This document shows, one piece after another, positions 32,981-37,729 of a DNA stretch of 37,729 nucleotides. Position numbers and translations under genes: made by a program. Position 1 is the stretch's first letter. Every line of letters begins with the position of its first letter. Source of the stretch: Lewinellaceae bacterium (GTDB taxonomy: Bacteria > Bacteroidota > Bacteroidia > Chitinophagales > Saprospiraceae); assembly GCA_947459655.1 (NCBI GenBank), contig CANHEE010000016.1:1-37729 (forward strand), written 5' to 3'. The notes below the pieces were generated by a model that was given only the letters and a program-made list of their open reading frames with translations, made no database searches and had not been told where the DNA came from.

Positions 32981-33535
32981 ATGAAGAATGCATTTTTGAT
33001 GTTGTTTTTTTGCTGTGTTTTGTTTCCGTGTGCGCAATTGTCTGCACAACCCCGTCGTTATGTGGCAAGGACTTTTTACCTCGATCTCATTACTTTTCAG
33101 CACGCAGCGGGCCTTGGGATTTATGGCAGCAAGGATGCCTCCAACTGGGGCGTAAATTACGCTCCGCGGGCGAATTTTGTCATGATGGCCGACAACTCGA
33201 TTTCCTTCGGCAGCCACATTGCGCTCGGATTGAGTGGGAAAGGTTCAGACGGACTAAAACTGATGTACGACCTGCCAATGGTTTTTGAATACAATTTCGG
33301 GCATATGGCACTTCCTGACAATAGTCAATCCTTTGGTGGCTTTTTGGGCGCCGGATACGGATTTACTGCACTTCAGGGAGAATCAGGAACGGTAAAAAGC
33401 AACGGGCTTGTGCTCAATGCGGGTTTACGGGTTCTGATTTCAGATCGTTCTTTCGGACTTCGTGTTTCCTACATGCAGCCCCTCAAAAGTGCCCTCACCA
33501 ATGTCTACACTATAAGCCTGCAACGCAATTTCTGA
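32981..33535 (+). CDS. Putative outer-membrane beta-barrel protein
   Basis: The 184-residue protein has a signal peptide (MKNAFLMLFFCCVLFPCAQLSAQ, cleavage around residue 23). The mature part alternates short amphipathic strands with glycine turns, such as AAGLGIYGSKD and FLGAGYGFTAL, and ends in an aromatic residue (LQRNF), as in OMP beta-barrels. About eight strands fit the length. The function is unknown. The ATG at 32981 is preferred to a TTG 18 bases upstream because it leaves a clean signal peptide. Confidence 0.78.
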   Translation: MKNAFLMLFFCCVLFPCAQLSAQPRRYVARTFYLDLITFQHAAGLGIYGSKDASNWGVNYAPRANFVMMADNSISFGSHIALGLSGKGSDGLKLMYDLPMVFEYNFGHMALPDNSQSFGGFLGAGYGFTALQGESGTVKSNGLVLNAGLRVLISDRSFGLRVSYMQPLKSALTNVYTISLQRNF

Positions 33536-33560
33536 GCAAAGCAGACAGGAACTAAAAGTA

Positions 33561-33971
33561 TTATTCCTTGAAAGCAATTCTTCCGGCAAGATACGCCATA
33601 GGTAGATAGGCAAGCATTAAATCAGCAGCAACAAACCAAATAGGAGCGGGAATCATGTAAGCTGCCATTAAACCGCCTGAAAGAAATATGCCACCGATAG
33701 ACAATGCAATACGCATTTTATTGTTTGCAGACAGAAGAGAGGATAGGTAAGCACCTGCAAAGGTACCCAGTGCATGCGCCAGAAACGGCATTAAAAAATG
33801 CTTTGGCTGCAGAAGTGGCAAAGCTGCCTTGATACCATCTGGGGTCAGCATATCTGCACCTTCAGGAGGAGGTACAAGGTAGGCGCTACTTATAATGATG
33901 CCCTCATTGAGGGCCATACCAGCAAGAATTCCCGCCGCAGCGGCTAGTATGTTTCGAAGTATTGGATGCAT
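33561..33971 (-). CDS. Small multi-pass membrane protein of unknown function
   Basis: The 136-residue protein has about four hydrophobic helices rich in Gly and Ala (AAAAGILAGMAL, LAHALGTFAGAYL, GGIFLSGGLMAAY). No catalytic or family motif was recognised. It lies downstream of the T9SS protein gene, but a strong terminator separates them. A TACCTTTG box (34008-34015) suggests its own promoter. The ATG at 33971 is used; a TTG 39 bases further up is the alternative. Confidence 0.7.
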   Translation of the reverse strand: MHPILRNILAAAAGILAGMALNEGIIISSAYLVPPPEGADMLTPDGIKAALPLLQPKHFLMPFLAHALGTFAGAYLSSLLSANNKMRIALSIGGIFLSGGLMAAYMIPAPIWFVAADLMLAYLPMAYLAGRIAFKE

Positions 33972-34007
33972 TTCTGTTTTGTTGTATTTTGGAAACAAAT
34001 TTTGAAG

Positions 34008-34015
34008 CAAAGGTA
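34008..34015 (-). promoter_or_regulatory. Possible -7 promoter element for the small membrane protein
   Basis: On the minus strand the sequence reads TACCTTTG, matching TAnnTTTG, 36 bases before the ATG at 33971. No clear -33 TTG was found. Confidence 0.35.
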
Positions 34016-34082
34016 CGGAATCACCGAAAAATATTGTTCAGACAGAAGTATCAGTTCAGTTGCAAACCATCACATGTTCAGA

Positions 34083-34119
34083 CAAAAAAATAACGGCTAC
34101 ACCAAAATGCAGCCGTTAT
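34083..34119 (-). terminator. Rho-independent terminator of the T9SS protein gene
   Basis: ATAACGGCT (34090-34098) and AGCCGTTAT (34111-34119) form a perfect 9-bp stem with a 12-base loop. On the minus strand the stem is followed at once by a run of T (the AAAAAAA at 34084-34090 on the plus strand). It lies 28 bases after the stop of the 34147-37200 gene. Confidence 0.88.
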
Positions 34120-34146
34120 ATGCAATATCAAAGCTTCCGTAAATGC

Positions 34147-37100
34147 TTAGTTGAGTTTAAACATGCGTTTTGTTTCACTAAATCCGTAAGGTGTCTCGAG
34201 TCTATACAACATCAATCCGGCAGGAAGGTCACTCAATTCAACATAATTCAGTCCTTTGTTGAAATAACCTTCGATTTTTTTCAAAATTCTACCTGACTGG
34301 TCGAAAACAGTTATTGTTGCATCTGAGCTTTCCTCGAGGTCAAACTGAACCATTGTACGCTCTGCGAAAGGGTTTGGAACATTCTGTAGGTAACCGTTCA
34401 TATTGACTTTGGTACCGATATTTTCCTTGCGAACATTGTTGAATTTCAGTGAAATCCCGGCAATTTCGCCATCCTCATTGTAAGCCTCAGCTTTGGTCAG
34501 GTCTGAGCTAAATTGCAGACACTTGCTCAACTCTCCCTTCGCAATGGCTTTGAAATGAAGTGTAAAAACCATTTCACCTTTGTCCATTGGTAGTGAAGAC
34601 ACATTCATCCAGCTGGTAGTAGCCATTCCCTGATCTGCGTGTGTAGTACCAAATTCGACATCGGCACCATTGTTGGCGTTCATGATTCCGATGAGTTGTA
34701 GTTTGGTCGGATCAAATTTCATGGTAAACTGGTATGCGATAATGTCACCAAAATCCTTTACGCAAACGGGAACTTTAAAATCTTGTTTGTTCAGGAACGA
34801 TACGTCTTTTGCTTCAAATACCATCTCTGACAAAGTACCGCGTTGTCCGGCAGGCGTAGCTAAGCGATTTGCTTTAGCATTACCATTGAGGTCTCCTACT
34901 TTGACGCCTAAAAAGTCGTTGTTTGACGTTGCAGCACCTATCTTTCCCTCCGGAATTTTTGTAAGATCCGGATTCTGAGGATCGTCAAACTGATATGACT
35001 TGTCAACGAAGCGCCATGAGGTATTGCTTCCGAATCCCGGACTGATACCAAGAAGTGTTTTTCTCAGGAGAACGATATCGGCACTGGAAATTTTCCCGGA
35101 TTTGTCTATGTCAGCAGCGATATGCTGATAAGGAGAGGTAAATTTCTGTGTGCCAAGAACATGCTTTGAAATTAGGACAAGATCAAGTGTTGATACTCCG
35201 TTCAAAACATCATCGTTTTTGTCCGGCATCAATGTAAAGTTCGTTTTATTGTCAGCTTTGAATTCGTAATAGCCATTGCTCGTCGTTCTTGTTGAACTGG
35301 TGTTGTTGTTTTGGCGCAGTGTTACCACCACATCTTCAACTTTTGCACCTTTTGGGGTTTCAATGGCACCCGCCACAGATCTGGAGCAGGTACAATTGGA
35401 CGTTCCTTTCTGTACATCAACCTGAGCAGTTACAAACTGTACATTTCCGGCCTTGTCTTTTACATAGATGGTCACCCTCTGGTAATCACCTGCGCAGGAT
35501 CTGATATCTCTGCAACCATAGGTAACAAAGGAAGAATCTTTTGTAGGAGAGAATGAAAAAGTAAGGTCAGCAACTGCTGTACAGTTGTCACTCACACGGT
35601 CGATAAAAGCTGATATAGGCACCATAACTGTGCCGGTAGTTCCGACCGGCACCGCAAGTCTGTCGTAAACGGCAAGATATGGTACAGTTCTATCCTGAAT
35701 AGTCAGATTATAGCTGTGATGAGAGATGTTGTTTGATTCATCTCTGATGATGTAGGTTATCTTGTAGGTTCCGTTTGGTATATTCCTGAAGGTAAATGGA
35801 TTAGCAGGATCCTGGGTCATACCCATCGGCGCAGGACTGAAAGTAACAGTGAAAGCACTGTTCGGAAAAATACTGTTTCCGCAATCAGTAGCTGTAGGGC
35901 GTGGCAATGTCAGTACGTTTCTAATGCAGTTGTCATCACAAGACTCGGTCATATCTGCTGGTAGATTGCTGAGCACCGGACCAACATTGTCCATTACCAT
36001 GATGGTTTGCATTTTGGTATATGGCGCATCAAGAGAACCCATACCACTCATCTTACAGCAGTTTGCCACACTCCATTTCCTGACTAGTTTGAATGAGCAG
36101 GCTGTTGGTGAAACACGGATGACCATTTCTGTAAGAGAAGTTGCAATCAGTTCACATCCGTCGTTTACCCAGGTCGGAACACCGGTTATTGAAGTTGGTA
36201 GTAGCGAAGGATCGGTAATCAGCGGATTGATGATCACGGTATCCTTTGGCCATCTGATGGTTGCCGGATTGAACGGATTTGGATTAACTACAGTAAATTT
36301 TCTGATATAAGTCGTCTGGTTTCCGCTGTTGTCCTGTGCAACATATTCTATCTTAAACGAGCCTGTTCCGCAAGCGTTGTTGATTGAATCCTGGACAATC
36401 CTTCTGGAAACGATGCTGTATCCACAAGGCTCGCTAAAGGTAGGCAAACGGTAAAATGATGGATCTTTGATAGCTGGACAGTTGACGACTGTATCCGCAA
36501 CACTTCCGATATTGAAAACCGGACCAAAGTTGTCTTTCAAAATAAGCGTTGCGCTTACGCTTTGCGAAACACCACAGCCATTCGTGGCTCTGAGTACGAT
36601 GTTGAGCGATTGCGGATCAGTGCAATTCAATAAAATGGTATCCCTGAAACGAGAATCAGATTCAATGGCTCTTTTGATTTCAATTTTTTTAATACCTACC
36701 GGACAATTGGGAGGATTATTGATGACGTAATTCAAATCAGCAGGGCTGACAATTCCATCATAGTTGGTTGAGTACATGATTGGAGAAGCGAGCGCCATGG
36801 AGAAAACCCTGGAATCCCTAAAAACGATTTGTCCCGTGAACGTACAGTTTCCAAATAAATCCAATCTTGTAATCTGGTAGAGAAGGGTGTCACACGCGCG
36901 CATGGCCGGCATGATTGCCGGAAATGTATCAGTATCGCTGCCGATTCCAATAGGGTTCATCACATTGAATGCAAGTCCGGTTATACTGAGATTGTACTGG
37001 GTAGATGGATTTGCCGGGGGCAGATTAAACAGAAAATCGGTAGGTCTTAGGTTGACCTTGCAAGTACCTGAATAATCGTAAACAATAGGATTTGGTTTTT

Positions 37101-37200
37101 GCACTATGCCGAAGCACTGTGCATTTGCAGTGGAAGAGGCACCAATTAGGATTAGCACCAGGGTAATTAACACGAATAGTGGACGTTTGAAAGTCTTCAT
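34147..37200 (-). CDS. Secreted T9SS-dependent protein with dockerin and cohesin-like domains
   Basis: The 1017-residue protein has a signal peptide (cleavage near 28, NAQ). Residues 30-600 consist of several cysteine-containing repeats of HYR/Ig-like type (for example VKDKAGNVQF, VAQDNSGNQT, IRDESNNISH). Residues 605-655 resemble a carboxypeptidase-like regulatory domain. A dockerin-type pair of Ca-binding loops is at 658-719 (DKNDDVLNGVSTLDLV and DKSGKISSADIVLLR). A cohesin-like domain covers about 792-925. The C-terminal sorting domain is 938-1017 (NVPNPFAERT...KRMFKLN). It should be exported by Sec, then by T9SS and attached or released at the cell surface. A strong terminator follows. 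Confidence 0.92.
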   Translation of the reverse strand: MKTFKRPLFVLITLVLILIGASSTANAQCFGIVQKPNPIVYDYSGTCKVNLRPTDFLFNLPPANPSTQYNLSITGLAFNVMNPIGIGSDTDTFPAIMPAMRACDTLLYQITRLDLFGNCTFTGQIVFRDSRVFSMALASPIMYSTNYDGIVSPADLNYVINNPPNCPVGIKKIEIKRAIESDSRFRDTILLNCTDPQSLNIVLRATNGCGVSQSVSATLILKDNFGPVFNIGSVADTVVNCPAIKDPSFYRLPTFSEPCGYSIVSRRIVQDSINNACGTGSFKIEYVAQDNSGNQTTYIRKFTVVNPNPFNPATIRWPKDTVIINPLITDPSLLPTSITGVPTWVNDGCELIATSLTEMVIRVSPTACSFKLVRKWSVANCCKMSGMGSLDAPYTKMQTIMVMDNVGPVLSNLPADMTESCDDNCIRNVLTLPRPTATDCGNSIFPNSAFTVTFSPAPMGMTQDPANPFTFRNIPNGTYKITYIIRDESNNISHHSYNLTIQDRTVPYLAVYDRLAVPVGTTGTVMVPISAFIDRVSDNCTAVADLTFSFSPTKDSSFVTYGCRDIRSCAGDYQRVTIYVKDKAGNVQFVTAQVDVQKGTSNCTCSRSVAGAIETPKGAKVEDVVVTLRQNNNTSSTRTTSNGYYEFKADNKTNFTLMPDKNDDVLNGVSTLDLVLISKHVLGTQKFTSPYQHIAADIDKSGKISSADIVLLRKTLLGISPGFGSNTSWRFVDKSYQFDDPQNPDLTKIPEGKIGAATSNNDFLGVKVGDLNGNAKANRLATPAGQRGTLSEMVFEAKDVSFLNKQDFKVPVCVKDFGDIIAYQFTMKFDPTKLQLIGIMNANNGADVEFGTTHADQGMATTSWMNVSSLPMDKGEMVFTLHFKAIAKGELSKCLQFSSDLTKAEAYNEDGEIAGISLKFNNVRKENIGTKVNMNGYLQNVPNPFAERTMVQFDLEESSDATITVFDQSGRILKKIEGYFNKGLNYVELSDLPAGLMLYRLETPYGFSETKRMFKLN

Positions 37201-37729
37201 GATAAACAGATTGTTGATGATGGTTAAAAATTAAAATATGATGGGGGCTGCCTACATCGGAAGTCTCTGAAACGCGGTCAATTGATGAAATGTCAGTTAA
37301 CAACAATCACGCAGTTACAGCAACCGCCGGATATGGACATGCCCTTGCATCCGTCTACTGGTTTTGCTCAAAGCAAATAGTTTTCTCTAGTGTGGGTGTA
37401 AATCACCTTTCAGCGATTCCAGGAATGCGCTGTCAGGTGCAAGGTTGGTGTAAGGTTGGGTTGTAAGGTCAATTATGGCCATCGGAAAACTTCACCGAAA
37501 ACACATATTGATATTTTATTATATGACAAATGCCGTTCCAAATCCTGTTAATTATCTACCCAATTTAGGGTATTTTTGGGGTATTTTGAATTTTTTTTTG
37601 GCTTTTTTTCAGGCAGACCCATAAATGAGCACCAAATACATATAATTATTTACTATTTATAGAATTCAATAATTCTTGACATTAGTACCGTTTGTAATTT
37701 TATTATGGAATATAGAAATAAAATCAACC
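37201..37729. other. Upstream region of the T9SS protein gene, A/T-rich
   Basis: No gene was recognised with confidence in these 529 bases. They hold a short imperfect repeat (37438-37470), T-runs around 37590-37612, and at the far right a TTGACA-like string with an ATG at 37704 opening only eight codons before the edge. No TAnnTTTG box in front of the T9SS gene was seen. Confidence 0.5.
37438..37470. repeat. Imperfect three-copy repeat of TGTAAGGTTGG
   Basis: TGCAAGGTTGG is directly followed by TGTAAGGTTGG, then after one base TTGTAAGGTC. The third copy is diverged. Function is unknown; it may be a binding site array or a simple slippage repeat. Confidence 0.5.

Noticed and set aside
37025-37306. 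93-codon minus-strand frame over the start of the T9SS gene
   Set aside because: It overlaps the signal peptide coding region in another frame and has no recognised features.
37704-37729. ATG with eight codons at the right edge after a TTGACA-like string
   Set aside because: It is too short to judge; the promoter resemblance is to the sigma-70 type and not the Bacteroidota consensus.

Overview
The window reads as a chromosome segment of a Bacteroidota bacterium, most likely Saprospiraceae or a close relative. Evidence: a large secreted protein (34147-37200) with a type IX secretion C-terminal sorting domain and the dockerin-like GVSTLDLV...SSADI module that I associate with Saprospiria; several candidate promoters of the Bacteroidota type (TAnnTTTG near -7); mostly weak Shine-Dalgarno signals; a class II HMG-CoA reductase; DUF4286 beside queG. 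No rRNA, tRNA, CRISPR, insertion sequence or phage gene was seen. Almost every gene from 1383 to 30335 is on the minus strand.

Layout: (1) 1-134 holds the N-terminus of a gene running off the left edge. (2) 411-1025 is a lone plus-strand F420/NADP-type oxidoreductase. (3) 1383-3899 is an MgtA-type Mg2+ P-type ATPase. (4) 3987-6478 is an overlapping three-gene membrane operon, DUF2157 - DUF4401 - GDYXXLXY protein. (5) 6693-9851 is a run of genes typical of photolyase neighbourhoods: SDR, TIGR03643-like, DUF2256, a second SDR, SRPBCC, TspO. (6) 9878-17612 carries an Nramp-like transporter, PEP synthase with a coupled SDR, a cupin, a CPA2 antiporter and a DUF4422 protein. (7) 17734-21338 has CRY-DASH, an FeS-type bacterial cryptochrome/photolyase and a flavin reductase. 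(8) 21404-26718 is a molybdenum-cofactor operon (TSUP exporter, moeA, mobA, moaD, moeZ-like, moaE, moaCB fusion; moaA is not in the window). (9) 26850-30335 has a lipoprotein, a POR-like SDR overlapping a lipocalin, and HMG-CoA reductase. (10) 30635-33535 is plus strand: sugar nucleotidyltransferase, DUF4286, queG and a small outer-membrane protein. (11) 33561-37200 is a small membrane protein and the T9SS dockerin/cohesin protein.

How it fits together: the strongest theme is a light/flavin module in two blocks. Two photolyase-family proteins and a flavin reductase form one block. The other holds two SDRs lacking the usual catalytic tyrosine, DUF2256, TIGR03643, SRPBCC and TspO. The molybdenum-cofactor operon lies directly upstream of the flavin reductase with no visible terminator between them. 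Starts were chosen by family N-termini, ATG over TTG/GTG, and by tight coupling such as TGAaATG, ATGA and TAAATG. Smaller curiosities are short tandem repeats that supply stop codons of two transporter genes and a decayed beta-barrel gene fragment near 14.5 kb.
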